This document shows, piece by piece, positions 1 to 7,027 of a stretch of DNA of 25,024 nucleotides. The DNA comes from CAZDET01 sp964504335 (GTDB lineage: Bacteria; Bacteroidota; Bacteroidia; Chitinophagales; Saprospiraceae). The stretch covers positions 1 to 25,024 of the forward strand of contig CAZDET010000065.1 in assembly GCA_964504335.1 (NCBI GenBank). The letters run 5' to 3'. The first letter of the stretch is position 1; every line of letters starts with the position of its first letter. The position numbers were made by a program, and so were the translations under genes. The notes beneath the pieces are model-generated. The model made no database searches. It saw nothing but the letters and a program-made list of their open reading frames with translations, and was not told the DNA's origin.

Positions 1-14
1 CTGGTTACTTGCAG

Positions 15-65
15 CCCTCCAGGTTGGCAGGTAAGGAGGGTGGGCCATTTTTTTAATACCCACCC
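15..65. repeat. Two overlapping inverted repeats in the leader region before relA/spoT
   Basis: Positions 15-20 (CCCTCC) can pair with 35-40 (GGAGGG). Positions 38-44 (GGGTGGG) can pair perfectly with 59-65 (CCCACCC) around a T-rich loop. The two stems share bases 38-40, so they exclude each other. A third small hairpin lies at 105-117 (GGACC-gag-GGTCC). The rest of 1-254 has no convincing gene. The only small frame, 53-178 on the minus strand (41 codons), resembles nothing I recognise. The region may be the 3' end of an upstream transcription unit; its context is outside the window. Confidence 0.35.
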
Positions 66-203
66 ACATGGTGTGCGGCGCCCCGAATCCAGCCATCGGC
101 CAGAGGACCGAGGGTCCAAGCTATGTCCTGCCCGGTGAAGTTGTTGCCTCCGGCATTTGATGCGTTTGCCCTATTCATTGAAGACCTCGAAATGATCGTT
201 CAA

Positions 204-228
204 TTTTGTATATTGTGTATTACAATGT
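204..228 (+). promoter_or_regulatory. AT-rich promoter/operator-like patch upstream of relA/spoT
   Basis: A short AT-rich stretch about 30-50 bases before the relA/spoT start contains TTGTA (206-210) and its inverse TACAA (221-225) separated by 10 bases. No exact TAnnTTTG -7 element is present, so I cannot place a promoter. The symmetry could be a weak operator or chance. Confidence 0.2.
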
Positions 229-254
229 AGAGAAAAAGAACGCGCTAACCACCT

Positions 255-2477
255 ATGGCAGAAGTACTCATCGCCGATAACGAGGAAAAGCGGTTGATTC
301 AATCTGCTTACCGACAATTGCTTGGCTCGATCAAGTCGCCGCTTGACGAACACGACCGCAGTGCCATCCGGGAAGCGTATGAGCTAGCAGTGACGGCCCA
401 TTCGCGCCAGCGCCGGAAATCGGGCGAGCCCTACATCCTCCATCCCATCGCCGTGGCAAAAATCTGCACCGAAGAGATTGGCCTGGGCCCTACTGCCGTG
501 GTATCGGCCCTGCTCCACGATGTGGTAGAAGATACCGAGGTAACCCTCGATGAAATCCGGCAGCGCTTCGGGCCGCGCATCGCCAAGATGGTTGATGGAT
601 TAACCAAGCTCGACTCGGCCTACAACCAGAGTAGCCCGCAGGCGGAAAATTTCAAAAAAGTCCTTAGTACGCTCGTCGAAGACGTGCGGGTCGTACTCAT
701 CAAAATGGCCGACCGCCTGCACAACATGCGGACTATCGGCTCCATGCCCCGGCACAAGCAACTCAAAATTGCGGCCGAAACCAGCTATATCTACGCCCCC
801 CTGGCCCACCGGTTGGGGCTCTACAGTTTCCGGACCGAGTTCCTGGATTTATGCATGAAAATCACAGATCCGGACAATTACTTCGGCATTGCCCGCAAGC
901 TCCAGGAAACCAAGCGAAGCCGGGAGAAATACGTCGAGGAGTTTATCGAGCCGCTGAAAGAGAAGCTGTCCGAGCTCCCCATGACCTATCGCATCATCGG
1001 GCGGCCGAAGTCGATTTACAGTATCTGGAATAAGATTCGCAAGAAGCAGGTGCCCTTCGAAGAAATTTACGACCTCTTCGCCGTTCGCATCATCCTGGAT
1101 GTGCCCCACAATCAGGAAAAACTGGCCTGCTGGCAGACCTACAGCATCGTCACGGATGTGCACACGCCCATCCCCGAGCGTCTCAAAGACTGGATCACCA
1201 CGCCCAAGAGCAACGGCTACGAAAGCCTGCACACCACGGTAATCGGCCCGCTGGGCCGCTTCGTCGAGGTGCAAATCCGCACCGAACGCATGGACGAAAT
1301 TGCGGAGCGGGGCTTCGCTGCCCACTGGAAATACAAGGGGCTGACGGGGCAACCCGATGTCTACGAGCGCTGGCTCGACAGCGTGCGGGAAATCCTGGAA
1401 GACCCCACTAGCGATGCCGTCGAGTTTCTCGGTGATTTTCGCTCCAACAACCTCTTCCACGAAGAAGTCTACGTATTCACTCCCCGGGGCGATATGCGCG
1501 TGCTGCCCCAGGGCAGTACGGCCCTTGATTTCGCCTTCAGTATCCATACCGACGTCGGGTACCATTGCCAGGCCATTAAGGTAAACAACCGCCTGGTGCC
1601 GATGGGCTACGAACTCAACAACGGCGATCAGATAGAGGTAGTGACCAACAAGAATCAGCGCCCCACCGAAGACTGGCTCAAAATGGTCACGACGGGCAAG
1701 GCCCGCTCCAAGATCCGCTCGGCCATGAAGGAAATGCGGCGGCGGCGTGGAGAGCTGGGCCGCGAAGCACTGGAGCGCAAATTCCGGAACCTGCGCATTC
1801 AAGACTGGGAAGAGGCCGTAGAGATCCTCGTGAAGCACTTCGGGCTGACCAGCCACGTGGACCTGTACTACAACATAGCCGTCGATGAGACGAGCGTCCA
1901 GGATATATTCAAAATTTTTCAGGAAGAAAACGGGAAGCTAGTGCTCCGGGAAGCGCCGGAACCCGAACTCCCCGTGATTCGCTCCGAGCCCACCGAGCGT
2001 CGGCAGCATCGACTCCGGGGCCAGCCGCGCCTGCTGATCAACGGCGAGCCCAGCGAGCAGTACGACTTTACCTTCGCCACCTGCTGCAACCCCGTGCAGG
2101 GCGATCCGGTGTTCGCGTACCTCACCGCCAACGCCGGTCTGAAAATCCACCGCGTATCCTGCCCCAATGCCACCAACCTGATGGCCAATTACGGCTATCG
2201 AATCATGAAAGCCGAGTGGATATCGAGTACCGACACCACCTTTGTCGCCGATCTGCAAATTTCCGGCGTCGATAGCGGACCGGGTATTATCGAGCGCCTC
2301 ACGCACGAGATCAGCACCATGCTCAACCTGAATATCCGCTCGTTCAGCATGGCCGGAGAGGAAGGCTACTTCGAAGGCCGCATCAGTTTATTAGTCAATA
2401 ATACCGACCAGTTGCAAGTAGCGATTCGGGCACTGCAAAACTTAGACAATGTTTCAACTGTTTCCAGGATTGACTAG
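255..2477 (+). CDS. Bifunctional (p)ppGpp synthetase/hydrolase (RelA/SpoT family)
   Basis: Makes and breaks down the stringent-response alarmone (p)ppGpp in the cytoplasm. The 740-residue length is the usual long RSH size. The HD hydrolase domain is at about 40-200, with H63, the HD pair H88-D89, and D153/N157 in MADRLHNMRT. The synthetase domain is at about 240-365, with GRPKSIYSIW, IYDLFAVR, RLKD at 309-312, NGYESLHT and VEVQIRT (E338). RLKD is the positively charged RxKD form typical of bifunctional Rel/SpoT rather than RelA. TGS follows at about 404-465 (VYVFTPRGD), then the zinc-finger region with C610, C611 and C636, and an ACT domain at about 662-740. Hydrolase and synthetase residues look intact, so both activities are expected. 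It heads a tight same-strand run with fur 26 bases downstream. Called relA, spoT or rel in different genomes. Confidence 0.95.
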   Translation: MAEVLIADNEEKRLIQSAYRQLLGSIKSPLDEHDRSAIREAYELAVTAHSRQRRKSGEPYILHPIAVAKICTEEIGLGPTAVVSALLHDVVEDTEVTLDEIRQRFGPRIAKMVDGLTKLDSAYNQSSPQAENFKKVLSTLVEDVRVVLIKMADRLHNMRTIGSMPRHKQLKIAAETSYIYAPLAHRLGLYSFRTEFLDLCMKITDPDNYFGIARKLQETKRSREKYVEEFIEPLKEKLSELPMTYRIIGRPKSIYSIWNKIRKKQVPFEEIYDLFAVRIILDVPHNQEKLACWQTYSIVTDVHTPIPERLKDWITTPKSNGYESLHTTVIGPLGRFVEVQIRTERMDEIAERGFAAHWKYKGLTGQPDVYERWLDSVREILEDPTSDAVEFLGDFRSNNLFHEEVYVFTPRGDMRVLPQGSTALDFAFSIHTDVGYHCQAIKVNNRLVPMGYELNNGDQIEVVTNKNQRPTEDWLKMVTTGKARSKIRSAMKEMRRRRGELGREALERKFRNLRIQDWEEAVEILVKHFGLTSHVDLYYNIAVDETSVQDIFKIFQEENGKLVLREAPEPELPVIRSEPTERRQHRLRGQPRLLINGEPSEQYDFTFATCCNPVQGDPVFAYLTANAGLKIHRVSCPNATNLMANYGYRIMKAEWISSTDTTFVADLQISGVDSGPGIIERLTHEISTMLNLNIRSFSMAGEEGYFEGRISLLVNNTDQLQVAIRALQNLDNVSTVSRID

Positions 2478-2503
2478 ACATTGATTAAGGACCACTCTTT
2501 TCC

Positions 2504-3007
2504 ATGGCAAATCGAACGAACGAAGACATCATCAAGGAAGTTAAACGCATCTTCGCTACGCATCTTGAGCAAAATGGGTCGCGCAAGACGCCCGAGCGGT
2601 TTGCCATTCTGGAAGAAATTTACCACCGAGACGATCACTTCGACGCGGAAGCGCTCTACATCCACATGAAGAACCAGAATTACCGGGTGAGCCGCGCTAC
2701 CGTATACAATACGCTCGAACTGTTGGTTTCCTGCGACCTGGTCAAGAAGCACCAGTTCGGAAAGAATCTGGCGCAATACGAAAAATCCTACGGATTTAAA
2801 CAGCACGATCACCTGATCTGCGTCGACTGTGGCAAGGTGCTGGAATTCTGCGATCCCCGCATTCAGCAGATAAAAGATATGATGGGTGATTTGCTCAAGT
2901 TCAAGGTAACGCATCACTCGTTAAACCTCTACGGCCAGTGTCGGGGCGCTTGTCCGAAAACAAAGGACCAGACGACTTCCGACCGCGCAGTATCATCGGC
3001 TTCCTGA
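2504..3007 (+). CDS. Fur-family metal-responsive transcriptional regulator
   Basis: DNA-binding repressor of the Fur superfamily, normally sensing Fe, Zn, Mn or peroxide. At 167 residues it has the family's usual length plus a short polar tail. The N-terminal winged helix covers about 10-85, with the recognition region RVSRATVYNTLELL at 61-74. The C-terminal dimerisation domain carries the motif HDHLICVDCGK (101-111). Two cysteine pairs, C106/C109 and C146/C150, form the structural zinc site of many Fur proteins. H101, H103 and E93 are plausible regulatory-site ligands. The metal cannot be told from sequence. The gene starts 26 bases after relA/spoT stops and 39 bases before the STAS gene, so it is probably cotranscribed with both. 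Confidence 0.9.
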   Translation: MANRTNEDIIKEVKRIFATHLEQNGSRKTPERFAILEEIYHRDDHFDAEALYIHMKNQNYRVSRATVYNTLELLVSCDLVKKHQFGKNLAQYEKSYGFKQHDHLICVDCGKVLEFCDPRIQQIKDMMGDLLKFKVTHHSLNLYGQCRGACPKTKDQTTSDRAVSSAS

Positions 3008-3046
3008 TTACCGGGGATTGCCGACAATAAGTTTACCTACAACACT

Positions 3047-3400
3047 ATGAGCGACCTTTATCGCATTGCCGACCAAGGCAACGTCCGCATTCTTACTGTT
3101 TACGATCTGTTAGGTGATTACGCCAATCGTCAGATTCTGGAAATCGTCCAGCGCTCCTTTGATGCGGGAAAGTGCAACTTCATCGTCGACCTATCCCAGA
3201 TAAATGTTTTGAATAGCGTGGGGCTCAATTTTCTGCTTGCCATGCGCTCCCGCACCAAGGAAAACGGTGGTCATCTGGTGGTCTGCGGCGTGAACGAGCG
3301 CGTCATGCAGCTCCTCGAAATGACCAAACTCATCCCCATGTTCAACCTGGCGAAGGGAGTTGAAGAGGGATTATCCCGGCATCGCCGCCTCCGGACCTGA
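3047..3400 (+). CDS. STAS-domain protein (anti-sigma factor antagonist-like)
   Basis: A single-domain 117-residue STAS protein of the SpoIIAA/RsbV type. Such proteins bind an anti-sigma factor or act as scaffolds, and are switched by phosphorylation of one serine. The conserved loop after the second strand reads DLSQINVLNSVGLNFLL; S57 sits at the usual phosphorylation position. The last strand-helix (GVNERVMQLLEMTKL) is also typical. No anti-sigma kinase (RsbW type) or PP2C phosphatase lies nearby, so its partner is elsewhere or it works differently. It sits between fur and purA with short gaps (39 and 76 bases) and is likely in their operon. Confidence 0.85.
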   Translation: MSDLYRIADQGNVRILTVYDLLGDYANRQILEIVQRSFDAGKCNFIVDLSQINVLNSVGLNFLLAMRSRTKENGGHLVVCGVNERVMQLLEMTKLIPMFNLAKGVEEGLSRHRRLRT

Positions 3401-3476
3401 GAACTTGTTTGGCAACTTCTGAACAAATTGGAGGCTTTTCGTATTTTCGGCGGCTGATTTCACCAAAAGGTAGTCT

Positions 3477-4745
3477 ATGCAAGTTGATGTGCTGCTCGGT
3501 CTCCAGTGGGGGGATGAGGGAAAGGGTAAAATTGTGGACGCGCTCGCGCCGCAATACAATGTAATCGCTCGTTTCCAGGGAGGCCCCAATGCCGGGCATA
3601 CCCTTATTTTCGACAACCGAAAATATGTACTCCACACCATCCCATCGGGCATTTTCCGACCGGGACTCGATAACCACATCGGCAATGGGGTCGTCATTGA
3701 TCCGATTACTCTTGGGAAAGAACTCGATGCCCTGGAAGCCGCCGGCGTCGATTACCACAACCGGCTGACGGTGGCCAACAAGGCCCACCTCATCCTTCCT
3801 ACTCACCGCTACCTCGATCTGGCCAGTGAGCGCGCCAAGGGCAAGGAAAAGATCGGATCGACTCTGAAGGGTATCGGCCCGACTTACATGGACAAAACCG
3901 GCCGAAACGGTCTGCGCGTCGGCGATCTGTTTACCCCCTCCTTTGAGGACGCCTACCGGGCCTTAAAACACAAGCACCTCGACTTGCTCCAGATTTATCC
4001 GGAAGTCGATTTCGACCTGGCCGCCGAAGAAGCGAAATGGCTGGAGAGTATTCAGCGGCTCCGGCAGTTGCACAACGTGGATGGCGAATACTACATCAAC
4101 GATCAGCTTCGGGCCGGCAAGCGCGTTCTCGCAGAAGGCGCTCAGGGCTCTATGCTCGATATTGATTATGGCACCTACCCGTTCGTCACCTCTTCGAATA
4201 CGATTACCGCCGGGGTGTGCATCGGTCTGGGCGTGTCGCCCGGGCGTATCGGTGAGGTCATCGGCATTACAAAGGCCTACTGCACCCGAGTGGGCTCCGG
4301 CCCGTTCCCGACCGAGCTCAACAACGACATCGGTGAATTTTTGCGAAAGGAAGGCTCGGAATTCGGCGCTACCACCGGTCGGCCCCGGCGTTGCGGATGG
4401 ATCGATTTACCCCAACTGCGCTACACCATCCTGTTAAACGGCGTTACTCAACTGGCCGTCACCAAAATCGATGTGCTCAACAATCTTCAGGAAATCGGAG
4501 TGGCTACTCACTACCAAATCGACGGCGCCGCATCCGACCGACTCCCCTACGATCTCTGCCACGGCAACTACGAACCCGTCTACCAATACCACCCCGGCTG
4601 GCAGCAATCGCTGGAAGCTGCCACCACCTACGAAGCATTACCCGCTCCCGCCCGCACCTACCTCGACATGCTGGGCCAACAACTGGAAATCCCCGTCAAA
4701 CTGGTGAGTACCGGGCCGGATCGGAAGGAGCTTATTAGAGTTTAG
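3477..4745 (+). CDS. purA: Adenylosuccinate synthase
   Basis: Catalyses GTP-dependent joining of IMP and aspartate to adenylosuccinate, the first committed step to AMP. The 422 residues match the family length. The N-terminal GLQWGDEGKGK places the catalytic aspartate at D13, and GGPNAGHT gives the catalytic histidine H41, the same numbering as in E. coli PurA. Further family signatures are KGIGPTYMDK, the IMP-loop region QGSMLDIDYGTYPFVTSSNT, TTGRPRRCGW, the guanine-binding TKIDVL, and STGPDRKELI at the C-terminus. No truncation is seen. E. coli PurA is inhibited by ppGpp, which fits its place in a cluster headed by a (p)ppGpp synthetase. A hairpin follows the stop codon. Confidence 0.97.
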   Translation: MQVDVLLGLQWGDEGKGKIVDALAPQYNVIARFQGGPNAGHTLIFDNRKYVLHTIPSGIFRPGLDNHIGNGVVIDPITLGKELDALEAAGVDYHNRLTVANKAHLILPTHRYLDLASERAKGKEKIGSTLKGIGPTYMDKTGRNGLRVGDLFTPSFEDAYRALKHKHLDLLQIYPEVDFDLAAEEAKWLESIQRLRQLHNVDGEYYINDQLRAGKRVLAEGAQGSMLDIDYGTYPFVTSSNTITAGVCIGLGVSPGRIGEVIGITKAYCTRVGSGPFPTELNNDIGEFLRKEGSEFGATTGRPRRCGWIDLPQLRYTILLNGVTQLAVTKIDVLNNLQEIGVATHYQIDGAASDRLPYDLCHGNYEPVYQYHPGWQQSLEAATTYEALPAPARTYLDMLGQQLEIPVKLVSTGPDRKELIRV

Positions 4746-4790
4746 TATTTTAGATTTTAGTTCTTTAGGTCTATACCAAAAGACTAAAGT
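4746..4790. terminator. TTTAG-type repeat and bidirectional terminator-like hairpin between purA and the methyltransferase
   Basis: Directly after the purA stop come several TTTAG units, then an imperfect hairpin: 4763-4768 and 4770-4772 pair with 4784-4789 and 4781-4783, leaving G69 bulged and an eight-base loop. The gap is only 50 bases between two convergent genes, so one stem could end both transcripts. The units match those in the larger array at 11989-12100. Confidence 0.5.
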
Positions 4791-4795
4791 ACCAT

Positions 4796-5488
4796 TTAAT
4801 CAACCCTCGCCACCACTACGTACTGATAGTCCAGCACGGAGTCGTAGGAGGTAAAATCCGGGTAGCCGGCTTCGGCCAGCATTTCTTCGATGCGGAAGAG
4901 TGGCAGGCGCTCACCGGGGTTGGGCCCGATGCGCTCGGGCAAGCGCTTGCGCTTGAAATCGACAATGAGCAAGCGGCCCCCGGCCTTCAGGGTGGGCTTG
5001 AGGTTGCGAAGGTACTCCACCGGTTGCTCGATGTAGGCCAGGGTATTGACAATCATAATGGCATCCACCTCCTGTTTCTCCAGCATCGGATCATTGGGTT
5101 GGGCCAGGCGCGTTTCTAACCGGTCTTGCTGGTTGGCGGGGAGTTTGAGCTTTTCGTCCTCCAAGTAACGGATGAAGAAGGGCTCGATTTCTACGGCGAT
5201 CACCTTATCCGCCCGGGGGGCCAGCTTGAAGGCAAAAAAGCCCTTACCGGCTCCGATATCCGCAACCGTCTTGCCCTCCAAACTACCCAACAAGTCGAGT
5301 ACGAGCTCCGGCTTTTGCCAAATATCGCGGTTCGTATTGCTGTAGGTAGCCGTCTTGCCTTCCTCCTCTTCTAAGACCGTATTATCGGCCAAAGGGGGCG
5401 GCGGAATTTGATCGGCGGGGATTTCTTCCTCGCAAGAAAGCAACGCAACAGTGACGAGAAGAGCCCACAAAAACAGTGGCGTGCGCAT
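4796..5488 (-). CDS. Class I SAM-dependent methyltransferase with a lipoprotein signal peptide
   Basis: The 230-residue product begins with a classical lipoprotein signal: a hydrophobic stretch ending in the lipobox LLSC (C19), followed at once by acidic CEEE. A Rossmann-fold methyltransferase follows. Motif I is VADIGAGKG (75-83), with the acidic end of strand 2 at AVEIE (E100). VDAIMIVNTLAYIEQP and GGRLLIVDFKRK mark strands 4 and 5. The substrate is unknown. Acidic residues right after the lipid-modified cysteine resemble surface-export signals described for Bacteroidota lipoproteins, so the mature protein may face outward, where SAM is not expected. Exported methyltransferase-like proteins exist in other Gram-negative bacteria, so this is not necessarily an error. 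It has its own promoter in the 84-base gap after dacB. The ATG at 5488 is fixed by the signal peptide. Confidence 0.8.
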   Translation of the reverse strand: MRTPLFLWALLVTVALLSCEEEIPADQIPPPPLADNTVLEEEEGKTATYSNTNRDIWQKPELVLDLLGSLEGKTVADIGAGKGFFAFKLAPRADKVIAVEIEPFFIRYLEDEKLKLPANQQDRLETRLAQPNDPMLEKQEVDAIMIVNTLAYIEQPVEYLRNLKPTLKAGGRLLIVDFKRKRLPERIGPNPGERLPLFRIEEMLAEAGYPDFTSYDSVLDYQYVVVARVD

Positions 5489-5535
5489 GGACGGATAGAT
5501 TTGGTTGGAGGTTTGGGGTGTGCTAGTGTGTTATT

Positions 5536-5563
5536 CAAAGGTACGGAACGACGGAATGACCAA
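5536..5563 (-). promoter_or_regulatory. Bacteroidota-type promoter of the methyltransferase gene
   Basis: On the minus strand TTG (5563-5561) is followed after exactly 17 bases by TACCTTTG (5543-5536). This is a perfect match to the Bacteroidota housekeeping pattern TTG-N17-23-TAnnTTTG. The expected start of transcription lies about 40 bases before the ATG at 5488. It is the cleanest promoter I found in the window. Confidence 0.6.
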
Positions 5564-5572
5564 CCCATTTTT

Positions 5573-7027
5573 TTAGAGCGTCGATACTAAACTAACGACT
5601 AAGTTATCCATCAGTTGCCTGGCAATTCGGCTGGAGCCGTCGTAGTTGTTCACCAGAATGGCAAAAGCACACTGCCGGCCGGATTGTGCCTCCAGGTAGC
5701 CCGCCAATCCCCGCACGCGGTTGATCGACCCGGTTTTTGCCTGTACCCGACCCACGGCGGCCGTTCTGCGAAACGAGTAGGCAAGCGTTCCGTTTCGGCC
5801 GGCCACGGGAAGGCTGGCCCGAAAGACCGCATCGTTGCGGTAATAGCGCAGCAAGTCGACCATAAACTGCGTCGTGACGAGGTTGCGCGCCGACAGCCCA
5901 CTTCCATCCACAAGCTGTACCCCACGCATATCAATCCCCCTGGTTTTCCAGTAGTTTTCAAGAGCACGTACGGCACCCGCAAGAAGATCGGTGGTATCCA
6001 CCGCGAGGGCTTTCCCAACGGTTCGTAGTAGTGCTTCGCTGTAGAGGTTGACACTTTTCTGGTTGGTGCGCTCTACAATTGCGCTCATCGGTGGGGAGTA
6101 ATGTCGGTGGATCACCCGACGCCGTTGATTATCCGGTGGCAGCATCCGAGCAGTAGCGGAGGGCCGATCGACCAACAGTCCGACGGTCTCCAGCTCACGC
6201 CGCAGCAATTGGGCTGCCTGCAGGGGTGGTTCGGGCAAGGCCCCCTTTATCGTAAATCGCCCCGAACCCGCGGGGATCGTCCCGCGGATGAACCGCTGGT
6301 AGGTGTAGGGAGCACCGAAGATGTAGGCGCGATCGCCCGTATTGCGGCCAGCGGTTTGGAGTTCATTTTCAAACACGATCCCCGGCACGGAGGGGAAGGT
6401 TCCCTCCACGGGAGGGGTAGCCCCCAATTGATTTTGCTGCTGAAAGAATAGGAAGTACAAATTTTCGTGAATATTGAGCCCGTACACTCCTCCGGCATAG
6501 TAGTTGCCGATATCCGCCCAGGGATACCCCCTTCCCAGCGACTGAGTCGGGAAATGGGTGCCGTCTCCGATTATCCGACCACTAATTCGGCGAATCCCTG
6601 CCTGCTGGATGGCCAATCTCCATTCGGCCAGCAGCGCTTCCAGGGAAGGGGTAGCTTCAAATTCCGGAGCCCCCAGGGTCGGGTCGCCGCTTCCGGTGAT
6701 GTAGAGATTGCCCTCCAGCGTCCCGTCGGCGTTGATCGGCCCGTCCACTTCCAGACGGGTTTCGTACCGAAAATCCGGCCCCAAAAGCTCTAGGGCCGCT
6801 CCCGTTGTCAGTACCTTGAGGGTAGATGCGGGGATCAGGCTTCGCTGACTTTGGTAGTCGAGGATGGCATCGCCGCTCTCCAGGTCGACGACCCGGATGC
6901 TGATGCTGGCCGGCCGCATTAGCTCGTGGCCCAAAAAGCGCTGAACGACCTCCGGAACGGACTGAGCGCCCCCCGGTAACAGGGCTGCCACGAGCAGCGC
7001 GCCAATGATGAAGATTCGTTTGTTCAT
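5573..7027 (-). CDS. dacB: D-alanyl-D-alanine carboxypeptidase/endopeptidase (PBP4, DacB type, peptidase S13)
   Basis: Periplasmic class C low-molecular-weight penicillin-binding protein that trims peptidoglycan peptides and cuts cross-links. All three active-site motifs are present when numbered from the ATG at 7027: S68-TL-K71 (SxxK), S325-V-N327 (SxN) and K431-T-G433 (KTG). The 484 residues fit the S13 family, whose extra domain sits between SxxK and SxN. I chose 7027 because it gives a good signal peptide (MNKRIFIIGALLVAALLPGG). The frame is open upstream to 7105, but that extension is polar and lies inside the preceding gene. The ATG overlaps the fumarylacetoacetase stop as ATGA, suggesting translational coupling. 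Confidence 0.93.
   Translation of the reverse strand: MNKRIFIIGALLVAALLPGGAQSVPEVVQRFLGHELMRPASISIRVVDLESGDAILDYQSQRSLIPASTLKVLTTGAALELLGPDFRYETRLEVDGPINADGTLEGNLYITGSGDPTLGAPEFEATPSLEALLAEWRLAIQQAGIRRISGRIIGDGTHFPTQSLGRGYPWADIGNYYAGGVYGLNIHENLYFLFFQQQNQLGATPPVEGTFPSVPGIVFENELQTAGRNTGDRAYIFGAPYTYQRFIRGTIPAGSGRFTIKGALPEPPLQAAQLLRRELETVGLLVDRPSATARMLPPDNQRRRVIHRHYSPPMSAIVERTNQKSVNLYSEALLRTVGKALAVDTTDLLAGAVRALENYWKTRGIDMRGVQLVDGSGLSARNLVTTQFMVDLLRYYRNDAVFRASLPVAGRNGTLAYSFRRTAAVGRVQAKTGSINRVRGLAGYLEAQSGRQCAFAILVNNYDGSSRIARQLMDNLVVSLVSTL

Noticed and set aside
171..353. 60-codon minus-strand frame across the relA/spoT start
   Set aside because: Overlaps the N-terminus of a well-supported gene and shows no recognisable features.
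849..1856. 335-codon open frame on the minus strand
   Set aside because: Lies wholly antisense to the relA/spoT gene, which has intact catalytic motifs; low-complexity translation with no family signature.
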